This document shows, piece by piece, positions 11,401 to 24,672 of a DNA stretch of 64,000 bases; positions within the stretch are counted from its first letter, which is position 1; each line of letters starts with the position of its first letter. A model generated the notes under the pieces. That model saw only the letters and a list, made by a program, of their open reading frames with translations, made no database searches and was not told the origin of the DNA. A program made the translations under genes and the position numbers. Source of the stretch: Chiua virens (lineage: Eukaryota > Basidiomycota > Agaricomycetes > Boletales > Boletaceae); contig JAHNUO010000008.1 of assembly GCA_019787685.1 (NCBI GenBank), forward strand, positions 806,001 through 870,000. The letters are read 5' to 3'.

Positions 11401-14400
11401 CAAAATGCCTTTGGCATCATTGCAGAGAAAGTCAGACAACTGCTCAGCATGCTCACCGATCAAGCGACTGATAGGGAAGAACCCGGAACAATGGATCACG
11501 ATGGGTTTGGACCGATCAGAACGACGCAAAATACTGCACCACAGGAGGCGCACGCAGCTCCGGTGAATCTTGTGACGCGCAGATTGGCGGCGATATGTAT
11601 CATCTTCCTCGCTTCCGTTCCTGTATTGCAGTGTCCGACCGGGCAAACACCACGCGACAAGGAGCTCATCAGACTAGTGAGGGAGTGTTCTGAGGAGAAG
11701 ATCCTACTGCTCGGTCCCCCACTTTTAACCGTCGTGCGTAGGAGACTCCTCACGCTTACTCCCGAAGTCTTCGATAACTTACTGGTCAAATGCGCTGATC
11801 TTCTTCGGCGTTACTCTCATGCCATCAATGACCAATTCCATTTCCTGGTCGTCGACTTGCTAAAATCATCTTTACATATATGGATGGAGAAATCATCACC
11901 ACCGGCTATCGGTGAACACGTGCAGGCTCTTTGTGGTTGGATCTCGAATATGATGGAGGCAGCGGAAACGAAAAAGAAAACGACATTTTGGAAGATACGT
12001 GACTTGGTCGCTCGCTTTTTGGCAGGATACCTTGCGAAAGACCCGTCGCAAACATTCTGGCCTACCGAATATAATGATGTTGAAATCAAGCGTCCCCTCA
12101 ATACCTTATTGGCACTGAACCTTGACGAAGACATCCGTGTTCGTTTTCGTGCTGCCGTTCTCAGCGCAAGCTTGTTTGCAGCTAATCATGTCGAACTCAT
12201 ACACGAATACAAGAATTTGGACGAGTTTTATCAATTAGTTCGTGATTCATTGCCAAGAAATCTCGCACAGTACGGCCTCTTTACTTCGAAGCTGTCCTTG
12301 GTCTGATCTAGCCTCGCTAGGTATGAGTACATGCTCACTAGAAAGCTCTGTCTGGGGAACATCATGATCGCTAGCTCATACATGAGACGAGGACCTTACT
12401 GGCACCTTCTGGAAGCAGTCTTCCACACTCCACTGTACTCGCGTCACATCCAGGTGGTATTGTCTGGGGTTTCCGAGCGCCTTGGACTAACTCGGCCCAG
12501 TGAACTTTTCGAGGCTTACGCTTCCCAGATCGCGTTATCAATTCGACAGAATTCCTTCGATATCCTACGACTTCCACCAAATTTACTTGGCTATACGAAC
12601 AGAAGAGAATGCGCGGAGGCGGCTTTCCGCTTATTTACGCCCTCCAACCTTATGGAAGGGGAAACCCAAACAGTAGTTGCACATGGCCAACGGTTATTCA
12701 CTAGCCACTGTTCCGCCATTCAAAAGACTGTCGCAGACGGTCTTCGGAGTTGTATTGGAGATCTCATTGGGTTGCAGCTCGTTTCAATGGTTGACACAAC
12801 TCAAGCCAGTGACTCCACTCTCATGACGCGCCTAGAAGAACTTTTCCAGTCGAAAGGCATGGACCTTCAGCCCCTTGGAGGGTTTGCACAATGCGGACGG
12901 CAAAACGCAGCAAGCATCACAGCCTCTGTCATCCGCTCCCTCGCCGACCAAGATTTTTCAGACGACGGCGCAATCGTTGAGGGTCTGCGCGCTCGTGGCC
13001 TACGAGAAGCTGTTCGGACATTCGTGTCATTGAACAAGTACCGTCACTTAAGCGATTTCAGGTATCATCCCCCGAACTTACCTCGCTTCGGCACAAGCAC
13101 TATCCTGCGGTCTCTGCAGTGGTGCACATCGGTGATAGTCCAGGAACATATCACCGCCATCTTGTACCATGTTCTTCATCAGATTTTCGCAGAGTTGCAC
13201 TCCACACCGTTCGTTAACGAACAACTTCGCTTGCTAAACGGTGTCAGTCTCATGGTCGCTCTTCTTGGCGACAAGTTCAAGGACCCAGCTTTGCTCCATA
13301 CTTTCATCCAACAGTCATCTTCGTTGCTAGTGCAAGCAGATCTTACTCGAGCCGCACAATCATATCTAGAATGGGGTTTCTCCGTCTATCAAAAGGGATC
13401 CTCGCTCAACCAACGTTTTCCTGATATCTTGATCCGTATTTGCGGCCTGTTGGACGACCACTATACTTCCGATATCCCCGATGCAGCAAATCGGAATCAA
13501 GAACTCTCCCTTTGGGTCGACGAGCAGGCACTTGTGCTTTGCAAAAATCCAAAGATTAAAGAGCAGGTTTTGAAAGCCCTACCGGCGTGGTCTCATCGTC
13601 CCTCGCCAGAACTCCTCTCTATCGTCGAGGATATTACTGCAGACAGCCTGTCTGCCACCCTGAGCGATCATTACATAGCCTCGAACAAATTCAGGCTCGT
13701 ACGATGGTTACTCGAGATGGCTGAACAGCATGCATATAGCAAATCACAGTTCGCTATAACTGATTTCTGGCGTCTTAAGGATTACATTCCTCCGGCGGCT
13801 CATTTACAGCGGGATGACATTGATGCTTTCGCCTCGTTGCTTGTTGCCAATACTGGGAATATCTATGGATTTGGTAGTGAGCACCCCAGACCCCAGACCC
13901 TGCGCGCTAGACACCGTATACGTCGCAAAGATGACACCCAGGCGGACCCTTTGCCTCACCGGTCTGTCATAGAAACTTTGCTCGCGATGCTGGACGGAAC
14001 CAATCCTTCGGAGGTTCATCCTGTCTATCTGACTCTGAAGTCGCTCATTTCCGCGTCTCCTGACGAGATTTTGGCTTTCCATCATTGGTCTGCGGAATAT
14101 CTAGCTCCACTCGAATTCTTCCAGCAATTCCCTGTGGCATTGTCGATTCGCCCTCCACGTGATATCACCGAGCTCGACTCCATCCCGAACCCACCCACTG
14201 ATTTCCCTCGATGGATTTGTTCACTCTCAACGCTTCTTAGTGACATATTAAACTCTTCTGACAAGTTCTATGCTCAGCTTACCCCCCTCATCACAAATAA
14301 TGTCCAATTCGCGGAAGAAATACTGCCTATCCTCGTTCACACCCTACTTTCAAGGGAGCTTTCGCATGGCGGGGGCTCTGCTTCATCTGCAAGGAAACAC

Positions 14401-17400
14401 CTTTCGGATTACTTCACTGCTATGCTAGTGGCTGAGGACTCGAACCGGTCTTGCATGCGTGCCATAGTTGACGTTATCCTTCACCTGCGAAACTTCCGCC
14501 CTGTGGGTTCCAAGGACTGGCTAGCACACGACAAATGGTTGGATGTCGACTTCCGCCTCTTAGCGAAGAGCGCTGTTGATTGCGGATCGTATACCACTGC
14601 ACTACTGTTTCTGGAGCTCGCGTTTGAGTATGGGCTTAAAAAGGAGTCTGCTGACGGCATCGAACATCTACTATTCGAGATATATGGGCACATCGACGAG
14701 CCCGACGGGTTCTATGGCATCCAAACCAATGACCTCCAGCGGTTCCTGATCAAACGTTTCCATCATGAGCATCAATGGGACAAGGCATTCCGCTTCCACG
14801 GTGCAGCAATCGAAGCTGGTAGTCGCGAGTCGATTGATTCAGACGGTCTCCTCCAATCATTCCATGCCTTTGGTTTCGACGGCCTCGCCATTGGTACTCT
14901 CCAGGGCTCGCAGAAAGGATTCCAGTCCAACGACGCATCATCTACCATGACTTATGAACTCGGATGGCGTACCGAAACCTGGGACTTGCCCGATGCAGGA
15001 GACTCTCGGGATTCCAACATTGCCCTTTACCGTGCTCTGCGTGCCATTTACCGCGAAAGGGATCCACATGTGATCGACGCCACCATTCAATCCGCCCTCT
15101 GTGATGCCATGGAACGCTTACGGATTGTTGGCAATGAGGACATCACAGAGATCCGAGATATAGCGCGAAACATTATGTCTCTCAATCAACTCACACAATG
15201 GAGGAAAGGGCCCATCCAAGACCATCTCATTCGCAAGTCTCCAGACATCCGGATGGTGTCGCAGGTTGTTGACATTGACCCTGAATTCGAGTGAGTGCTC
15301 GACATCGAGTGGCTAATGACATACTTATAGTTGTGTTCAGGTTCAGCAGTCTGGAACGAATCTTGGCAACTAGAACGTCCTTAATCCGCTCCGTGAGGAG
15401 AAAAGAAGAGCGCGAACGTATCGGCAACATGATCACGCCGTTCAATAACAGCCTACTCGAACTCGAGAAACGCTGCCTTGTTCGCCTTTCCGTTGCGGCA
15501 CGAACATCGAACAAACTTCAAGTGGCACTGAACTCCATTGTGAAGGCCCGACGTCTTGAAGGCACCTCCACGCACGAAGTGTCACAAGAGTTTGCGCATG
15601 TGCTTTGGCTTCAAAACGAACAAAAGTTGGCTGTACAGTTCTTGAAGGACCTTCTTCAGCAGCCAAACCAAGCCTCTTCCAGGGAACCTGAGTCGCTTAT
15701 CGAACGAGCTCTTTCTATGGCACACTTGGTGAGACTCCACTCTGATTGTACCATTCGAAATGTTCTCACAGACATTTCAACGTAACAGGGATCCTGGATT
15801 TCAGAAGCTTGCTTGGAAAAACCAATGATCATTAAGCACGAATATTTTGACACGGCGACGGCGCTCGCCACGGAAGTGGAAAGCCGTATCGATACCCGCG
15901 CAAGTGCATGTTCCAGCGTATTCCATAAATGTGCACTGTTTGCCGAGCATCACTACCACGTCATCATGAAGTCGCCAGACGCCGTCCGGTGGAAGACATA
16001 TGTAGATCGCAAGAGCCTAGAGATCAAACAGCGGGGAAGCCAACTCTCCAGAACTCAACCGGGCACGAATCAGTACGCTGCCCTTTTCGAGGACCAGAAG
16101 AAGGCATTGGCCGTCCTAGCGGAGGATGAGGAGGCTTATAAGCAACATAATGGGACCTTAGTCGCGTTCCTTGACCTCGCCATAACCATGTACTCGAGAT
16201 GTCTCGCTGCATCGGACATTTTCGACGACGACGTGCCCATCCGTTTTTGTTCACTTTGGTTTGCAAACTTCGAGGATCGCAAACTGCAGGATACGTTGAT
16301 GAAGGCGGTTGCTCGGGTTCCCTCGAGGAAATTTGTTTTCCTCTCCCATCAACTCTCTGCTCGTATCTCTCAATCCTCACAAGGTGAATCACCAGCCAGC
16401 CAACAAACGCTTCAAAGGCTCGTCATTCGAATGTGTCAAGAACACCCATTCCATAGTCTGTACCAAGTCTACTGTATACGACCCGACCAGGCTGGCCAGT
16501 CCTCGTTCACCAGCAGACGATTGTCTAGCCGTCAGGAGTCGATGCTGCCCCAAGCACAAGTCGATCGTTCCAACGCCGCATCCGACATCTTTGGCCAACT
16601 TCTAAACTGACCCACAACATTCTGGTCGTGTTAAAGCGATCCAACAGGTGTGCGATGCATCTCTCGAGTGGGCCAAGTACAAGAATGGCATCAAGCACCT
16701 CAAAACTCCACAGCGTATACCGGAAGGCTTGACGATTCGACGGCTTCGCGACATTCAGGTGCCAGTTATCACATCCCACCCCGTCATTGATATGACGATG
16801 AAGTACGACCACTGTGTCTGGATCAGTCACTATGAGACCACGTTCACGACAGAGGGAGGAATCAACCTTCCAAAGATCACTATCTGCTATGGTTCTGATG
16901 GCGAAAAATACAAACAGCTGGTGAGTAATGGGGAGCGGCAGTTCTGTTGCAAGGAGGCTCATTCTGTCTCCAAGTTCAAAGGCGGAAACGACGACCTGCG
17001 ACAAGACGCTGTCATGGAGCAAGTATTTGACTTGGTCAATGTCGTTCTTAGATGCGACAGGGAAACCAAGAAGCGGGACCTAAAAGTTCGAGGATACACG
17101 GTCTTACCCCTCGCAGCTCATGCCGGTGTTATCGAGTTCGTTGGTAACACGACACCACTCCAACAATGGCTGGTGGCGGCCCACCCAAGGCAAGTCATTG
17201 CGATATGTGTTTCATGCTTAGATTGACCTTTCTTTTTCTTTCAAGGTATCGCCCCAACGATCCCAAGCACATCGACGTTTCCAACCTTCTCAAACACGCA
17301 CGAGATCGTTCCCAGGGCAATGTGGACGTGATGGTCGCACAATTTAAAGACATCTTGGACAAAACAGCGCCCGTCATGCGGCATTATTTCACCGAGAAAC

Positions 17401-18213
17401 ACAAATCGCCCATTGCCTGGTTTGCGATGCGACTACACTACACACGGAGCGTGGCGACCACGTCCATTGTGGGCCACGTGTTGGGTCTCGGGGATCGCCA
17501 CGTATCCAACATCCTAATGGACAACGGGACAGGGGAGGTCGTGCACATTGATTTGGGAATTGCCTTTGACCAGGTAAGCGTCCCCACGCTGTGACCCGCC
17601 GTCATCACTCATATGCACACCGCAGGGAAAGTCTTTGCGCGTGCCGGAACGCGTCCCGTTCCGAATGACGCGCGACATGGTCGACGGCATGGGCTCGTCG
17701 GGTACCCAAGGCGTATTTCAGCGGTGTGCGGAAGAAACGCTGCGCGTTCTGCGGGAGCGGTCGGACGTCATCATGACTGTGCTCGAGGTCTTCAAGCACG
17801 ACCCGCTTCACTCGTGGTTCGTCTCCGTTCCCCATGTCGCGTTACATGTGAGAGGTTGACGACAATGACTGACAGGACTGCGAGCGAACTCAAGTTGAAA
17901 AAGATTCAGGACAGCACCAATGAGCCCCCCGGACGCGCTCAGGCGGAGAATTCGCGGTTTGGACTGAGCGATGACCTGGATGCGGCGGCGAACTGCGCCT
18001 GTCAACGAAGCGGCTGATCCGTGCGCTCAACTCGGTAGCCCGCAAGTTGGACAAGTCGCTCAGTGTTGAGTATACAGTCAATGAGCTCATTGCGGAGGCG
18101 ACAGACATCGTCAATCTGGCGACCATCTATCACGGTACGTAGATAATCGCGGCGTCCGCCACATTCCCGCCCTGATCGAACGATACGCTCTAGGTTGGAG
18201 CCCCGATTACTAG
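8478..18213 (+). CDS. TEL1: Tel1/ATM-type PIK-related protein kinase
   Basis: Serine/threonine kinase that senses DNA double-strand breaks and maintains telomeres. About 3,060 residues in twelve exons: 8478-9838, 9892-11343, 11398-12269, 12321-15290, 15341-15728, 15789 to about 16607, 16609-16920, 16975-17189, 17246-17573, 17626-17816, 17876-18134 and 18194-18213. The start is chosen because it gives [20 protein letters not shown], resembling the Tel1 N-terminal TAN motif. A long helical-repeat region follows. The kinase domain shows [15 protein letters not shown], the catalytic loop [11 protein letters not shown] and the metal-binding [10 protein letters not shown]. The FATC end contains [11 protein letters not shown] and finishes HGWSPDY. 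The intron at 17190-17245 is GC-AG. The frame breaks at 16608 and again between about 17990 and 18015 (see findings), yet both flanks keep family motifs. ATM fits better than ATR or TOR because of the TAN motif and FATC sequence. Confidence 0.88.
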
Positions 18214-18649
18214 ATTATAGAAGTTCATCGATTCTTATCAAAGGCATCACACGCGATAAGATCATTTGCACACATTTTGTATCAGTTAGCCAAGTTGTTT
18301 CGCTTTGTTTCTACTTCTAGCCAAGTATTGGGAAATACATCCATATCGATTTAATTGCACGCCAAAAATGATTCACTGTGCGCATTTGGAAGAACTACTC
18401 TATCAAGGTAACATGAAAAGGGTAGGTAAAAAAAGGCCAGCATGTCAAAGGTATTACAAAGTCGAGGATATAAAGGGGAACTCCAATCGGAGCTACAAGG
18501 TGACTCCAGAAGCTTCAGGGATGCTATAACAGGCAGGCATATCAAGTAAAAGGATGGAACAAATGCGTCGTATGAGTGTGAGAGTAGATGCAAAAAAAAG
18601 AACAAGGAGAAGCATGGAACGTCCGAGTATTAAACTCATCCATACTCGC
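18214..18649. other. Convergent 3' spacer between TEL1 and STE20
   Basis: 436 bp of AT-richer sequence between two converging stop codons. It is consistent with two 3' UTRs. No gene was recognised. Confidence 0.5.
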
Positions 18650-21195
<2,546 letters not shown>

Positions 21196-21559
21196 GGTAT
21201 ACAATTGCTGGGAAACTCGTCGACCAGTCTTAAAGTAATTATACTAACGGCCTGGTTACCGCCAAAAGGCTGTGCACACTTGACACACAGTAACCGCATG
21301 TCATCCGGCTTAATCACTAAATTAGGAAATACGGCTCAACGGACTCAAACAGGCACCTTGCCGATCCGATCGGTCCGACCTTCCCAGGCCTTATCACCAA
21401 GTTGCCATGTCACAGTAAATTAGAGTTTATGTATTCTCTAAATGAGGTATCGTCGTTGGTTTTCACAGATATGCAAAGATCGCCTGTTTAACTACTCGGT
21501 ATGCTTTCACTCTCCCTCGCGCGTCCCTTGGTTGACCCTCATGAAAGCCACGCAGGACC
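21196..21559. other. Divergent promoter region between STE20 and PUS1
   Basis: 364 bp between two divergent start codons. Only short shadow ORFs are present and no element was recognised. Confidence 0.45.
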
Positions 21560-23703
21560 ATGTCTACAACGTTGTTGACGGGACGCACTAAAAGACCCTC
21601 CACCGACCACCCAAGCCCGTCTGAGCCACCTAAACGCGTGAAACCCCAAGAGAACGGCACCGATGCACAAGAAAACCAGGTGTCACCCGATCCCATCGAC
21701 AGAGACGACCCCCTACCTATACCCGGATCCAGCAGCTGCGAAAAGCACACTGGAATGCGTGACGCATCCGGGTGGGCGAAATCACGCAAAGGAAAGGAGA
21801 AGCAGACAAAAAATGCTGGCCGGCGTCGCGGACCTCGTCACACCTGAACCCTCCGAGACCCCCGCAAACGAAGACCAGGAGGGCCCCAAACCACCCAGGT
21901 TACCCAAACGCATGACAGCGTTGTTGCTTGGCTTTTGCGGGACAGGGTGTAGTGGCATGCAAATGTGCGTATATTCTCTCCACGTAAAACCTATTCCTGA
22001 GACCTCTCGAACAAGTCAACCGAATGTCAGGACGATCGAAGGCATCTTGTTTGATGCCCTCGTTCGTGCGGGAGCCGTGTCCAGGACAATGCCGATGATC
22101 CTACTAAAGTGCTTCACACCTACACCTGCCGGTTGGTAAACTAAATGCTGTTTACAGGTGAATCTCGGACGAGCCGCTCGGACAGACGCAGGCGTCCACG
22201 CTGCAGGAAATGTTGTGTCCATGAAACTGATCCTCAACATTCCGGGCATCCGAGACTGGGTGTCTCGTGTCAACGAAGAACTCCCACCAGAAATACGCGT
22301 ATGGGGCAAAGTAAGCACACGTCCTGCAGGTCCAATCTAGCACTTAATGTCGACCAACAGGCCCGAGTTCAGGGCGGATTTAATGCGCGACTGTAAGCGT
22401 CACCTTTAACTGTGGTTTCTGTTGTTCATCCAATGCCCACAGATCCTGCGATAGTCGCAAGTATACTTATTTCTTCCCTTCCTATCTATTGATTCCTCCG
22501 AAACCAAATTCGGCATTTGTGGGTAGCCAATATGCCGCAGCCAGCATCGTGCGGCTCTAGTGATCACCCACGGCATTCCTTCTGGGATGCTCCTGGCATT
22601 GATTCTTCCAATTCGGAAGAAGACCTTGCACGAAAGCGACAGTGGAGGGTCAGCGCGGACGACGTTGACAAGTTACGGGCCACTGCAAGGAAATTCGAAG
22701 GCACCCATAATTTCCACAACTTTACCGTCGGCCGTGACTTTTCGGATCGTAGTAACCAACGTAACATGATTAAGATTCAAGTGAGATTCTCTCTAATATC
22801 GACGACGTCGACGCTCTTAGCTGATGTCTGAAAGATTGCGGATCCCGCGGTCTATGGTGATACGGAGTGGATCAGTGTTCTGTTTCATGGACAGAGTTTC
22901 ATGCTACACCAGGTATGTTCTATCAATGTGATCCGCGAATTCCCGCGTCGTATTCAAGCCGAAGCATAGATCGTAAGTCGGCCGTGATCATCGTGATCTT
23001 GCTCTGATTGCAGCACCACAAGCGCAAAATGATGTCTGCCCTCATTTTGTCTTGTCGGACCGGAACGCCGGCCGAAATCATTGACGAGGTAGTCGTTCAC
23101 TCCTCATTTCCGGAGTATCCATTTCTCACTGAGCGCATTCCAGCTCTACGGCCCCCGAATGGTTCTCGTGCCCAAAATGCCCGCTTTAGGGCTTCTTCTC
23201 GAGTACCCCATTTTCGATTCGTATAACCAAAAGGTAAACACAGCCAACGAGCGGGAAAAGTATGGACCCCTCTCATGTCGACTTTCGTCCCTCGATCGAT
23301 TTCGAGCAATATCAAGAGACGATCGACGCGTTCAAGCAAAAATTTATCTACGAAGACATGCGTGCGACGGAGGATCGGCATGGCATGTACGTGTTGTTCA
23401 TTCTGAAAACGGCGCGAGCGCGAGAAGGATTGATGGGCGGGCTGAATAGATTCGACTGCTTGGATTCGATACGTGGACGGTTACGAGGGCAACGATTTGT
23501 TGTATCTGAATCCGAGGGCGATCATTCCATCAGATGCGGTTATCAAGAAGGATGTCAGGAAACGGCCCAAGCCTTTCAAGGAGAGTAAACGTTTCGACGT
23601 GACCAACATCAAAGCACCCACGGACGCGCCACCACTCGAAGAGGAGAGCGATTCAGAGGAAGAGAAGATGAGCAAACCCGTCCTGGAGGACATGGAGGGG
23701 TAG
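21560..23703 (+). CDS. PUS1: tRNA pseudouridine synthase 1, several reading-frame breaks
   Basis: Converts uridine to pseudouridine at several tRNA positions and in some mRNAs. Family motifs appear in order: [44 protein letters not shown] (containing the catalytic Asp), [69 protein letters not shown] and [16 protein letters not shown]. Introns recognised: 21965-22015, 22109-22157, 22913-22969, 22973-23022 and others of about 50 nt. The motifs lie in different frames at five places (about 21830, 22079, 22520-22550, 23261 and 23467), each explained by one base gained or lost. No nonsense or missense decay is visible, so assembly error is more likely than an old pseudogene. The stop at 23701-23703 lies 76 bp from the RPB4 stop on the other strand. 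Confidence 0.85.
22970..22972 (+). other. Candidate 3-nt microexon (ATC, Ile) of PUS1
   Basis: The three bases ATC are preceded by ...AAGCATAG and followed by GTAAGTCGG. They are therefore flanked by a good acceptor and a consensus donor. The upstream intron would be 57 nt (GTATGT donor) and the downstream intron 50 nt (ends in ACAAG). Including ATC gives LHQ-I-RKMM, the conserved Pus1 motif. The simpler single-intron model (22913-23013) would replace the Ile by His-His-Lys. Confidence 0.6.
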
Positions 23704-23779
23704 AGATCGTCCAAGTCGTCACTCGAAGAGCAAATTAGACTATTTGATACACTACTGTCCAAGCATACATTCGCGCTAC

Positions 23780-24388
23780 TCATGACTGGAACTTGCGCAT
23801 CGTCTGAATCTCGTCCAGCAGCGCCTGCAACCGATCGTCGTCGATCTTGACCAGACTGTGGACGTTCAGCCGTCCGCGCGCATGCGTGTCGCCACGACCC
23901 ACCTCGGTACCACGCTCTTGGATTCTTCCGCCGTCGCGGGACACAAGTTGGCGATCTGCGCCGTCTCGAACTGCGTCAGCGCAGGCTCGCGACGGAGCGT
24001 CCTATCCACATCGTCGCCGTCAGCCAACCAACACACCCGCACGAACCCACACGCACTCTCGAACAGCGCTGGCCGAGTCCGTCGTGCTAAACTTGGCAAA
24101 CGTCTTGACGTACTCGAGCGTCTTGTTGTACACACTGTAGCATCGGAGTGGGAGGCATGCGAGCGGTGAGCGCGAGTGGGTACGTACGCGGTGTCAGGCG
24201 CGTCCTTGTCCCTGTTCTCGAGGAGGTACTTGACCTCTGATATGAGCAAGCAACCAGCATTGTTGAATTCTGGATGGTGTCATGGAGAGTTGGACCGACG
24301 GTTTCGAGTGTGACGCACCGGCTCCGAGTTTCAAGGCAGACGCATCCTCCTCTTCTGCATGCGCCCTGTGTCGCAAACGTGTGGTCAT
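23780..24388 (-). CDS. RPB4: DNA-directed RNA polymerase II subunit RPB4
   Basis: Part of the dissociable Rpb4/Rpb7 stalk of RNA polymerase II, with roles in initiation, stress transcription and mRNA decay. Exons 24388-24319, 24269-24188, 24134-24057, 24001-23903 and 23855-23780 join in frame to 134 residues, the normal size of a compact Rpb4. Recognisable stretches are EEEDASALKLGAEFNNAG, LLISEVKYLLENR, FETAQIANLCPATAEESKS, VPSLVKIDDDRLQALLDEI and the end MRKFQS. All introns are 47-55 nt and canonical. No frame break is present, in contrast to the neighbouring PUS1. Confidence 0.93.
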
Positions 24389-24672
24389 GATTAAATCGGC
24401 GTTTGTTTGGCAAAAGCCTTTGAAACAAACAACGCCTCTTGGACTTGTCTCAAAAAACAATTTATTATATGTTTACAGACATTTTATGTTATATCTAGTT
24501 GTACTGAAGACAGTTCAATATCGATCCTCACGTGTAAAAGCCACAAAATTGACATCATTGGAACCTTGACTGGCATAAAATAAACCCCCTAGAGGCGCTG
24601 TTTCAGGGATCAAAATTGGCGTTTCAACGTTTTGCAAATATGCCACGGTACATTGAATCTTACCCAAGTCTA

